This document shows positions 26,901-38,900 of a DNA stretch of 64,000 nt, piece after piece. The position numbers and the translations under genes were made by a program. Numbering within the stretch: position 1 is the first letter of the stretch; each line of letters begins with the position of its first letter. Under the pieces are notes generated by a model that was not told where the DNA came from, made no database searches, and saw nothing but the letters and a program-made list of their open reading frames with translations. Source of the DNA: Mermis nigrescens (Eukaryota > Nematoda > Enoplea > Mermithida > Mermithidae); contig JAVLUZ010000271.1 of the NCBI GenBank assembly GCA_036768485.1, positions 3,144,309 through 3,208,308 on the forward strand. Reading direction: 5' to 3'.

Positions 26901-29900
26901 TTTTGGGACCATCTTTGTACATGTACAAACTAGGGATGCACCGGGGCCGCCTTTTTGACCGGGGCCTGGGCCCGGCGCCGGGGCCGGTACTAGAGACTGG
27001 GACCAACCGGGGCCAATTATTTTTGCTATATCCAGGAGTATACCATGTATACATATGTATTTGGCAAAATGTGACTTATGCAAAATAGCGTCTGGGCAAG
27101 TCTATGGCATCCGTTCCACATGCATTTTCGTGTTCAATTAATCATCATAGCTTATCTAGGCCAAAAATTTTTCCTGCCATTTATAAAATTTGGCCCAATT
27201 CACTTAACTTGCATCATTATCAGCCGAAATACTCATGTTTTAGATCAGACGAGTTGAAAATGGCTTAAACAAGGATAGATATTTCACGTGCATAGTTTAT
27301 TATGTTGCCAGCCAATCCAACACAAAAAACATCTTTTGGAATTTCATCCGCAGGCATGTAGCTGGCCGTCCTATTTTGGGGTGACCAACACCAATTTTAT
27401 AGGGACTAAGGCCAAAAATAGCACAAACGTTTAAAAAGTCCAATTTTTCCGATTTTTCTGATTTTTATGGGGTCCGGCCGGACCCCCATTCCCTCCAGAG
27501 CTACGTGCCTGTTCATCCGGCAAGTAAACCTACAGGAATGCCACAAAATGTTAAACGTATGCTTTTTCTCATGCAGAAGAAAAAGTCGGAACAGATTTGG
27601 ATCCGATGGGCTTTTTGCGGACAAAATTGGAAACTTACCCGGCCCTGGCATATATAGCTGACAATGAAATATTTGAGCCCCCGCCCATGTGTACCCCGAG
27701 TGAACGCTTGCTCAGTACAAGCGGCAATATTTGCTCGGATTCCCGTTCTCGTTTGCTGCATGAGCGATTATAAACGCTAGTGTATTTGGCGAAAAACTTG
27801 TAGATTATCGGTTTTCACTATTAAATTGCTGCAGCTATAAACGTGAATAAGCTAAATTTATGAAACAAAATTTGTGACCAATGTTTTGTTATACATGAAT
27901 GATATGCACAGGCGATTATGCACGATTTTTCCTCAAATTATCGCCAAAATCCGAACAAAAAACGTTGAGATAATTCTAAATAATAGGCTGAAAGTTGCGT
28001 ATTTTGGCCGCCGGGGCCTGGCCCCGGTGCATCCCTAGTACAAACGGACATTGTTAAAATAAAAACAGTGGTACACAGTAGACACACGATATACAACAAG
28101 TACAAAGATGACGTTGGAATTTCGAGTAAACAAAGACATGCCTTCAAATGTGAGACATGTAGGAATAAAGGTGTGGCTTTCCCCTTAAGTGTTTCATCAT
28201 TTTCGCGATCGCTAGTGATTCAGTCATAGTCGAACTTTTTTAAAAATGGAAACAGATGCGGAGCAGATACAATGCTTAGATGAGTCAGCTTTTGTTATTA
28301 GTACATGGTTGCTTGCTGTTAATATAGTCAAAGTTACTGTTGTGAGCATATTTTTAACAAAATTTAAGGTGACTAGAAGATAAATTGAGCTAAATGGCGT
28401 CGTCTGGGGTAAGTTATATTGCACATTGTCTAAATTTTAATGCGAAAAAAATTGCCCTGAAAAAAGTTTCGGCCTTCGGCCTTTTTTTCCTCTTTGCTTC
28501 GGCCTTCGACCGAAGCTTCGGCCGAAGCCGAAGCTTCGGTCGTTTCCTGACTTGGACTATCAAATATGGACAGAATAATGGACAAAAAGTGTCTGAATGA
28601 ATAAATGGACAGAGTACTACTCGAAAAATACTCAAGATTATACTGCTGGGCCTGGGCATCATTTGGCACTCTTTCATAATTCCAACAAAAGCTTTTGGTC
28701 CGCAAATGGCCTGAGGGGGTATGCCTTTCAAAATTTGTGGTAGGGGAAACCCCGATACCCCTAGTGTGCATGTGTGCCCTGTGTGTGTCACTCAACATCC
28801 ATAGAAAGGTACGGTTTATGGCCTAATAACAACGGTTTCCAGGCTCAAACTAAAATCTAGCTTAAGTTCAGCTTAGCAATATAATGGACTGCATACACTA
28901 GTTGAGCTGCCCGGCGTTGCCCGGGCTGAACTTAGGCCTGATAGCTATATGGAATTAATATGTCTCTTGTATTTTTTATTTTTCAAGACTTTTGATGTTT
29001 TTGGGATATTTATAAAAAAATTGTTGGTACAAACCATATTTTATTTTTTGGATTTTTTTAAAATGTCTCTTGTCAACCATTTTTTTGATCAAATCCATAT
29101 TTTTGACGTTACAGAATGGTTTTGAAAATTGTTCAGCCATAATCATATTTTTGATGTTCTGGGGTGTTCTGGAAATTTTTTTAATAGAACCATATTGTTG
29201 ATGTTTTGGGATGTTTTGGAAAATTTTTTTCGTCAAACCATATTTTTGATGTTTTAGGATGTTTTGGAAAATTTTTTTAATCAAACCCATATTTTTGATG
29301 TTTTGGGATGTTTTGGAAAATTTTTTTCGTCAAACCATATTTTTGATGTTTTAGGATGTTTTGAAAATTTTTTTTCGGTCAAACCATATTTTTGATGTTT
29401 TAAAAATTTTTTGTTTGTTGTAGCAAAGGGTGTCATATATCACGTGATATGTTATAGCTGATGGTATCTCCTATCTTATATCACTGCATGTTATGGCACA
29501 GACAGGATATCTATACCAAACCTATCTTATAGCATTGCCTATCTCGTAGTACAGGGTATCTTATATCCCATACTATCTTATAACATTGCCTATCTTGCAG
29601 CTCGGGGTATCTTATATCACTTCCTATCTTTTAGCATTGCCTATCTTGTAGCACGGGGTGTCTTATATCACGTCCTATCTTATAGTATTGCCTATCCTGT
29701 AGCACAGAGTATCTTATATCACGTCCTATCTTATAGCATTGCTTATCTTGTTGTACATATTATCTCATACCATGCCTATCTTATAAAATTGCCTATGTTA
29801 TAGCATCATTTGGTTAAACCCGTATTTTGATGTTTCACAGTGCCGACCAATGCTATAACATATAACAATGTACATAGTGTCGCCAGGCATGCTCCTCTTG

Positions 29901-32900
29901 GCCGGGGTATCCCTATACAAACAGTATAAACTAATTTTTGAAAAAAATAGCAAAAAATCGGCCATCTCCCGAAATCGTGGAGGCTTATAGCACAGGGGAC
30001 AAACCCTGCTCCCTCGCTGCCCAGGGCCAATGGGTGCGTTTGTCGAAATTTCAAGATCGCTACGGCTCCTTCCCCCATTAGACCGACCTCGGCCCAAAAT
30101 ATCAGCCCACCAAATTTCATTGGGCCGGAGCCAACCCGGCACAAACATACAAACAAACAAACTTTCAAAAATATATAGTAGATTGTTAATAATTCACACA
30201 CGACACCCTAGACTTACTGTGTTTAGTTGACCCGATGTTAACGCTCGCTAAATACAGAAAATATGCAGTGAAGAGATTCGTATGATACGAGTTACCTACG
30301 CATGCACCTGAATCTGCATGTTAGCGGTAGCTAGTCTATATGCATATTATTATATCAGACTAAAGATGTATGACATGATTTTTATAATGTAAAGGGACTA
30401 GTGAGCATTAGTATAAATCGGTCTTCTTGATAAATCAAATAAATTAAAAAATTTAGAAAAATAAATCAAAACCAAATAAATCAAAATTTGCAATTAAACA
30501 GGTCGTCCGAATAGCTATATGCATCGGTACATACTTTAACAAACTTCTAACACACTAGTTTAGTAAAGAAACGATTCAATCATTTCTAGGTCATCTATGC
30601 CAGAATTCAAAAACGTAGGGTTAGCTGGCGGAAATCCTGGTCAGAACAATTTCTGCATTCATCGTTTTCCAATTTTTAATTGAAAATGAGAACTCACCTG
30701 AATTTTAAAACAAAAATTATTTTTTTCAATTGGCATATCAATTTTTCCAATTATGGCCAAGCAGAAAATTGATTTGACCATTACCCATCATTTGCCAGAA
30801 TTAAACCTCAATATAATACATCTGATGTCCCAGGCTGTACATGTCTGACAATCAGGTTTTTGCTATATGTATATGTACGATTGCAGCCAGATAAAAATAT
30901 ACAGCCTGTTTCGTATTAAATGGAACGCATACATATATACATATCAGTTGTACACATACATGCAACGGCCCAAAATTTTGGATGGGGGTCCACGGCCATT
31001 TTTAGGAGGGGAGTGGTAGATGACCTCAAATTTTTAGCCAAAACGGCCAAAAAACACATAAAAACGACCAAAAAAATAGTTTTATCCAAAAATCGAGGGA
31101 AGAGGAAAGGATCAAAAATTTTCTGACTTTGGGGGAAGGGTGGGGCGGAAAACTTTGTGTTAGGGATCCCACATCCACCTGTTACATGTATAGTTTTACA
31201 GAAATTTTAATCGATAGTAAGTGCATTAGGAGATGCAAAACCAACATATTAGAAATGCACAAGGATAAGTTGTGTTATTTTCTAATCTGCAAATTATCAC
31301 GAATACTGCGCAATTTTAAACCAATTCTTTTACGTTTTCAAATTATTTGAGAAGAAAGTCGTTTACAATGCAATAAACCATAGCCAAGCTACGTAGAATG
31401 TGTGCGATTCCCATTTTGAGTTGATAGAAAGGTCAAATAATTGAAAAATTACTTTTTTAAATGAGAGTATTTTATACCTTGTATTCTTGCGGAACATCTG
31501 AAGCCAAAATATCGCTATTTAGCCTCGCCGACAATATATAATCAACGTGCGATAACCAAGATTGACAATTAAGCAGCTGCTGCTCAAATTCCTGTGATTC
31601 GTGAACTCCGGCTTCCAAGAACTTTAGCCTTTCCTTGGCCTTTTAAATAGAAAGTCGACAAAACTCATTGTTTCGAAAAATTACGCAAAAAATAATAAAT
31701 ACAAGTAAAATACAAAAATATAAAAAAATAAAAATTAAAAGAAAATAAAAATTGCAAAAAAAATTAAAAATTAATCTACTGGTTCCATTAATTGATCTCG
31801 TCTGGCCTCGTGTTTGGACAATTCGGATTTAACGGCGCTGGTTAAAATATTCTTTGCCAACAAACTGTCGGAAATAGATTCGATTTTTTCCTGACCACCA
31901 GTGCCTTCCATTAATCGCTCCAAAACCTGCAAGAGGCATGCTTTAAGGTCAAAATTAGAGAGCATAGAGGAACTACAGCTGATTCCAAAATGCGAAAATC
32001 CTTTTTTGTACGAGCGGTTTTTGACATTATGATATAATCTCAGGAAAAGCCTTTGTACGAGCAAATATTTCTATACGTTACGTATGCAGTGTATTCAGAA
32101 AAAAGGGTGTGTTTTTATTCTTTCAATAATTTTTTTGTTACCCGAGCAAAGTTGATAAAACTTTCCGAAAATGACCTGATATTTAACGTCAACCTTGTGC
32201 CAAGCGTTCATAGTTTAACATTACAACTAGCTGATACTACAGTGCAAATTCAAACGTGTTCCCTAACCTAGATTTGAAACACCACATTTTGTCTAGATAA
32301 AGCTCAGTGCCGTACAAATTTATGTAATAAATGTCAGAATTTGTTTAGGTAGCTCAAGAAGGTTGGTACATAGTGATATTTAAATGAAAACAATATTAAG
32401 ATGGCGCTGAAAGCAGAATAGCGGTTTAAGAGTATTCACTGAACTCAGTGTCAATGTTGTCTCAATATCGCATATTTCCTAAGAAAAAATTAGATCAGGT
32501 TTAAGCACGCTGTGAGGTAATTTTCTTCAAAATGCATAAATATGGCTTCAGAGGCATCTCTTGGAGCAAACACAATTTATTTCAAGCAGGTTTTGGCATG
32601 AGTTTTGTCCAGTCAATAATTTTATTATAGCATCACGATTTGTTGAACAAATTTCGAAGACAATAATTCGTGCAAGGATAGGTCCAGACTTACAACGACA
32701 CATATTTCTTGATTTCAAATTGTACAACTTCCTGATCAGAGGATTGGTGCAACAATTAGTGTACCATGTATTGCAAAAATGGAAAATTTACAGAAAAGTA
32801 AATTCGTGGTTGAGTTTGGTTAATAAGGCGCCGAGCAACTAGCACCGAGCGATATATTGTAATTTTTTGCTAGCATATTTAGGGATAGCTGTGCCATGAA

Positions 32901-35900
32901 CTGGCAAAAAAAGTTTTTGCACTTTCACAATTTTCAAACAGTTTCAACTAAAAACAAAATGTACCTATCCTTTTTTCCGATCACCCTGTATAAACGAAAT
33001 AAGTAATCTATGAAATTATACATATGTAAATAAATCAAATGAATGTATCATATTTTTTATAAATATATAAATAATATTTATTAATAATCATTCATGTGAT
33101 ATTTCATTTATTACCAAACTAAATGCAACCCAAATACTGTCTTACTAAAACGTTATTTTGTTCAAAATTGAGTCTAGTCCGGCGCGAAGGGCTAGATTTT
33201 TCCGACTTTTTAGCTAAACATACATATAAAATTGGATTTCTAAATCTAAAATAATTTGAATTGAAGTGAAAGATTCTACAGTTGCTATAAGCCAATTGAA
33301 TCTGGTAACAAGCGCTACTGCGTTTATGACTTTAATGCAATTTACTAAGGTAAAGCAAAGTGTACAAAAGTGAAATTTATTAACTATGTACATGCACAGC
33401 TCTTATTTCCAGTGCAAATCTTCAAGACGTCCTATATTGCATAAACATGGCTCCGAAACTTTTCAAACGAGCCTCCCGCACACGACATGCGATTCAATTT
33501 TCTACGCAAATAATTTTCTGATTCTATTGCCATTCACACTTTACACACTTGCACAGGAAAATGTTTACATTAGTTGAGAAACGAAAATTAACGAAGTAAA
33601 AGGTTTACGTCGAGCTCTTCGGAATATTCTTCTGCATCTGCCGCAGACTCTCTTGATTCTTTTAATTGTTTTTCTAACTCATCCATCGATATCTTTTCCG
33701 CTGCCAGCAGCTCTAACAAAATATGTAAAGATAAGTTGAGAAAGAAATTCAATTTTATCACAATTCATACATATATAAAGATAAGAATGCAAAAAAGGGT
33801 AAAACTAAAGATTACATGAATACATGTTAATATAGACCTGTAAATATATAAGGAACAAGTCAGTACGTCACAACGCATCTGTGTACAAAAAATAAAAATA
33901 ATTACCATATGTAGGAGATATATGTGTATGTACATATTAACTGTACTATATATAAAGAACAGATAATTTTTTAACTGAACCATCGGTGCTTAGCAAGAAG
34001 ATAGTTTATCGTATTTTCGCTTCCATTTTTCGACGGATTATTTTATAAGCTTATTGAACCGAACTAAGTAAGTCCCTGCGAAATGAGTCTTTACCAGACA
34101 TGCATGTAAGGGGAGGCGGGTGCTGACCCCAGAATGAAAAAAATGAAAATTTTTTTGGGGAAAATGAGGCAAAATGAAGGTTAAAAACGGATTAAAATTG
34201 AAAATTTTCTTTGAAAGCGTTTCAAATTGACCGCAAACTGTGTAATAAAGTAGTTTTATGGCTATTTTAGCGCTTATACCTGTTTTTGAGGTCAGTTTGA
34301 CCCAAAAAACTCAATTTTTGACCTCCCTCCTAGATCGGCCATGCTGTGCTTGCACCTATGGTCGTGAGAGAGACACGTCATGAAAGACAATCGAATTTCG
34401 AAATGTGAAGAACTGACTCAATAAAAAATCAGGATTTACAGACAATACCTCATTTTATTCAGTAGTAATTATCAGCATTTATTCCAACTCGAAAAGAAGT
34501 ACGGATGATATTAGTTATGCCCACCTTTACCTTTCACAGTACTATTTTGCTCAACATGGTACGCAATAAAATATTCAACGATGCGTATTATTACACTGAA
34601 TAAGTGTGATTTATGTATATTATCCTGTGCCAGTTTATAGCATATTGCACATTTGTGCACAAAGCGTATAACGCTCAAATAAACAATGTCAAAATCGAAT
34701 AAAAATGCGCAAAAATATTAGAACTCGTTCCCCTATATGATCTGTTTCAGGGAGGAACTTAAAAGGAACTTTAATTATTTCATTAATTTTTAAAAATAAA
34801 TACACTGCGAAGCTTTTTTAATTGCTTTGCGTAAGTGTGTGTCATATATTTTTATGTTTTATGTTTTTATGTTTAGAAAATGCTATGTTTTATTTTCTAT
34901 TTATATTCTACTCACGCGATTAACATATACCTTGCAGCTCTTTCCATTCTTCAAAAGCGTCCGTATACAGCTGCAACTTATTTTGCACATGCTGGCAAAT
35001 CGCTTGCCACTGATCTCTCGTAGCGGTCAGCTGAAGCTGCAACTGTTGCGCCATTTCCGGCGAGCTTTGCAATGAGCACACCATTTCTTGACCAAGACAT
35101 ACCGCAGCTTCGACTGTGTCCGAGCGACTAAGCAACTCGTCCTTTAATTGCTAAAAGTATAAAAATGTGTATAAATTAATTTTTAAAATGTTTTCATCAA
35201 TTATGTAAGGTTTTGTGATAAAAAATTTTTGATCAAAAGAATTTTAATAGTCGTTTTGGAACAAGCATGTTAGAAAACGTCGAAAGATTAAGTTTCTATA
35301 GGCTAAGCAGATATAATTTTCGATACGAAGCAGAAATTTAGGGCTGACAAATGATCTTTGCACCGAAAAGTACGATACTTGAAAAATTGCTGTTTTTCAG
35401 AAAATCGAAAAATGATTGTGACTCTCTTATTAAAACGAGTATACATGGCCATGCGGGTTTAAAGTTTCATCCACCTCCCAGAATTCGCGATTTGCCAAAA
35501 ATTCATATAAAAGTGTCTAAAGTGTCAGATTTTCAGCGCTTCGCGTCATATACTCTTTCTCGGCTATATTTTGTTCAATTCATTCGATTTTTTCTGATAT
35601 TTTTCGAAATTGTTTCTATATTTTTGCGAGACAAAGCATCGTCGCAATCGCCGTTTTACCTTTTTTGAGACCAAAAAAGGCACTTTAATTTCACCCTCCA
35701 CTAGAATTCAAATGCCTTGCACGTCTGGTTATGAGTTACCATTATTCCGGAAGTTTCGACTTCTCCAGTGATCACTATAATTTCGAATAAAAATTACTTT
35801 TTAGCATTGTCGTCAGGTTAGCACTGAATTTTTTTGCTTCAATCCAATTCAGAGATTGCAAACGCGGTAAAACTTTTAAATTGAAATAAGAGAAACTTTT

Positions 35901-38900
35901 TCTACCTAAACGAGATGAAATAAAATGTCAAAAATAAATTTTAAAACTGACAAAATATCTCGAAAACAACCTAAATCGATGCATTAAGCATACGACACAA
36001 GGCAGACAGTTTTTTGCAGAGGTATTGTAATTTCACGAATTTGGGGCAAAAGACACCCTGAAATTGGAGCGCCACATTACCTTATGCCTTTTTATCAGCA
36101 ACTGCAATTCCCTGCCAGAATTTGGGTCAGCCGGGCTGTTCAATTCTTCTTCAATCGTGGTTAGCCAACTGGTTAATTGTTGTATGTCATCGAAGGTTTT
36201 TTGGCTCCTCGTATAAGTATCGCTGAGGCTTTAAGATAAATGTCAGCTGTATGTGCATTGAATTTTAAATAAATTGATTTAAACCTCGTCCTTTAAACCT
36301 AATTAGAGACATAACGAATAAACCTTTCCCTCGTTGTTTTGAGTATCTGAAAATTTTCTTGATTTTCCGGCTAAAAATTTCCCAATTTACGTTATCTACG
36401 CTCGTTGTCTGCTACGACTTGACATCTTAGTTCGCTACTAAAAATTGAAAAAACAAAGCTACACAATTTTTATTATTTACGAAACAAAACAACATATAAT
36501 AAAATTTTAAAAAACGCAATAATTCTAATAAAAAATTGAAGGAACTTACTAAAAACTATAAAAAAGATACTTTGCAACAAAAATTGAGAAAAGAAGGAAA
36601 TTTAATTTTGGCAAGTAGCAGGTACGCAGATTTTTTGACATTTTTGTTCATGCAGTAATTTGAGTTTTAAAAAAATTTGGCCAAAACCGACCCATCCCGT
36701 TTAGCCTTTGTGAGTCGCATGACGTCATCCCAGCGTTTATCCAATTCGTCCATTCGTTTTATTAATCGCTCCTTCATTTCTGGCGTACACTGGGCACAGA
36801 GTTCTTCGATCGACGACTCGACTTCCTGCATTTTTGGTCGCAACGTCTCAATATCAGCCATAAGAGCCTGAGTAGCATAATCAGTATTCATTGCAAAACT
36901 GCTAGGATACGTTATCAATATTTGCTGGGCAAAGTGTAAAGTATGAATAAATGTAAACAACTGACTAGATAATAAATAATAAGTACTAAATAATAAACTA
37001 AATGATGTCAGCTATGCAAATAAACTAAAAGAAGCAATAATTCAGATACATGCAAGGTTCAGATTTTCTCTTGCATAAGTTGATTTTGAAATCACTGTTC
37101 AAACTTGATTAGTGATATAAGGAACTACAAGCTCTGTCTTGCTATACACCTTTTCCTTGTTCCTTTATTACTCTGTTCCTAGAACTAACGGCTGAAAATT
37201 TCCCAATCTACGTTATCTAAGCTAGTCGCTTATAACGATTTATCATCTGAATTCATGAGCAACCATTGAAAACTAAACTTCTAAGAAAACCTTACCATCG
37301 AAAAATTAACTATTTTTTTGATTAGAAAAAATTCTATTATTATCAAGAATGGATCAATACTAATGAGACGTCGAAAATTGCGTATGGAATATTTTGTATC
37401 GTACACGTCAAATAAAAAAGGGATAAGAAAAATTTGGATATGGCAGATACAAACCTGGCTCTGAGCCAACTGCTCCTTCAACGTTTCCAAATTTCCAACG
37501 GCCGGTTGTTCAGCGTGAACAAACTCCGTGACTTGATCAATCCAACGATCCAATTCAGCGGCTTTTTGATACCAATCAGTCAATTTCGAGTAGCCAGACT
37601 CTAATCTACTCAACTGGCTCTTGAGCACCCTTTCAACATCACCCCATCTAAGGCAACATGTACAGGCTTAGCCACAGATTTATGACTTTCAAAACAATCC
37701 ATTTAAACTTGTAATAAGATTTACGAAGTCGGTAAATGAGTACTATTAAATGAATAATTGACTGTATAAAAAAATTAATTAATTCGCCTATTTAAGTGAA
37801 CAATAAATGAATGAGCCAAAACCACTTTTTTGCATAATTTTCGAAAATTAAATTTTCGTGATGAGCTGTTTTTGAGATATCCATGGGCAAATTTTTTCGG
37901 ATTTAACGCAAAATATAAGAGAGTGACTTAGACTTTTCGCCAAGACATGCCTCATTCGAATTCAAACTTTAGAACTTGCACTAAATTTTGTGAACAGTTC
38001 TTACACAATTCTCAATTTTTCCAAATTACGGCCTATTTCTATTACATAAATTCTTATAACTAATCCGACGAAATATGAACAATGTATGCACAAAGCGCGC
38101 TAAATACGACACACGTTGAAGTTCACGAAGATCACAGCCACACATATACACTAAGGGATATGGGGGTATCCCCCTATCAGAACTTTTCTATAGCATACCC
38201 CGCAGCAGGCACGTATCTCGGGGGGATGGAAGGTTCGGACCCCCGCAAAATTCAAAAAATCGGAAAAATGGGACTTTTTAAACGTTATTTTGTGCTATTT
38301 TTGGGCTTTAGTCACCCAAAATTGGTGTTGGTCCCCCAAACTAGGACGGGCCAGCTACGTGCCTGCCCCGCATTCCATTTAGGGCCAAAGCCGATTGCTT
38401 AAACCATGAAAAAGCGTCAAATGACGCCTAAGAGTGTAATTTTAAGTACATATACGTATTAATCGAGCAGTAGACTGCCCACTTCATTCATCCAGACAAT
38501 TTTCTTTTACATATGACTATGTATATACAAATTTAATGTTACAAGTCATTCCACTGCCCTTTTTGTAATTGTTTTCTTGCAAATTTAACCAAAACTGTTC
38601 ATGAAAAATCAAATACGCCAAATTAAGTACGAAAATTTGCCAATAAATAAGTCAAAAAAATACCCATTTAACCCCCCCCCCAGTAAACTCGATTTACCCC
38701 CTCCAAGAGCTTTTGACGGGGTGCATGCATGATCATAGCAATGATTACGAATTCAGCATTACCTGAATGAAGTGCTTTGTAAAAATTAGTGGAAGAAAAA
38801 TTACCATGTAATTTGTAATTTTGGAAATTTTCGAAATATCAAGTAAAAATTTAGGTCAGGGTGGAGAGATAATATATACCTCAGAAGAAAAAAGTCAATT

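Larger units (their letters stand above)
26505..28070 (-). mobile_element. Family A element (copy 4) inside R, split by S
   Basis: Left part CAGTCTTTTTTGTACTCGGC to 26,930, right part 28,046-28,070 ending AAAAACAGTG. Flanks GTTCACCG and GTACACAG match 6 of 8. Confidence 0.85.
25929..28549. mobile_element. Element R, hAT-like, subterminal GAAGCTTCGGCC palindromes; hosts three nested levels
   Basis: The ends CAGCGAACGACCGAAGCT and inverted CAGGAAACGACCGAAGCTTC are flanked by a perfect duplication ACTTGGAC (25,921 and 28,550). Both ends are packed with CTTCGGCCGAAGC palindromes. Without inserts the element is about 1 kb, with no readable transposase. Confidence 0.95.
28895..30182. mobile_element. 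1.3-kb interspersed repeat with retroelement-like tail and internal minisatellites
   Basis: It begins near ACTAGTTGAGCTGCCCGGCG and ends with CCACCAAATTTCATTGGGCC, then CAAACAAACAAACTTTC and ATATATAGTAG. Such heads and tails are common in animal interspersed repeats of uncertain class (RTE/SINE or Penelope type). No reverse transcriptase is visible. Confidence 0.55.

Noticed and set aside
26805..27083. ORFs rich in Gly-Pro (APAPGPGPGQ)
   Set aside because: They are the GGGGCC-rich end of element S and the adjoining family A sequence, not a gene.
28414..28798. Overlapping ORFs of about 120 residues
   Set aside because: They translate the GAAGCTTCGGCC palindromes of element R and an H repeat; no domain or codon bias.
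29440..29815. Regular repeats considered as a CRISPR array
   Set aside because: The units are contiguous without unique spacers, in a eukaryotic intron.
29798..30201. ORFs of 120-131 residues on the minus strand
   Set aside because: They lie in the tail of an interspersed repeat and have no recognisable domain.
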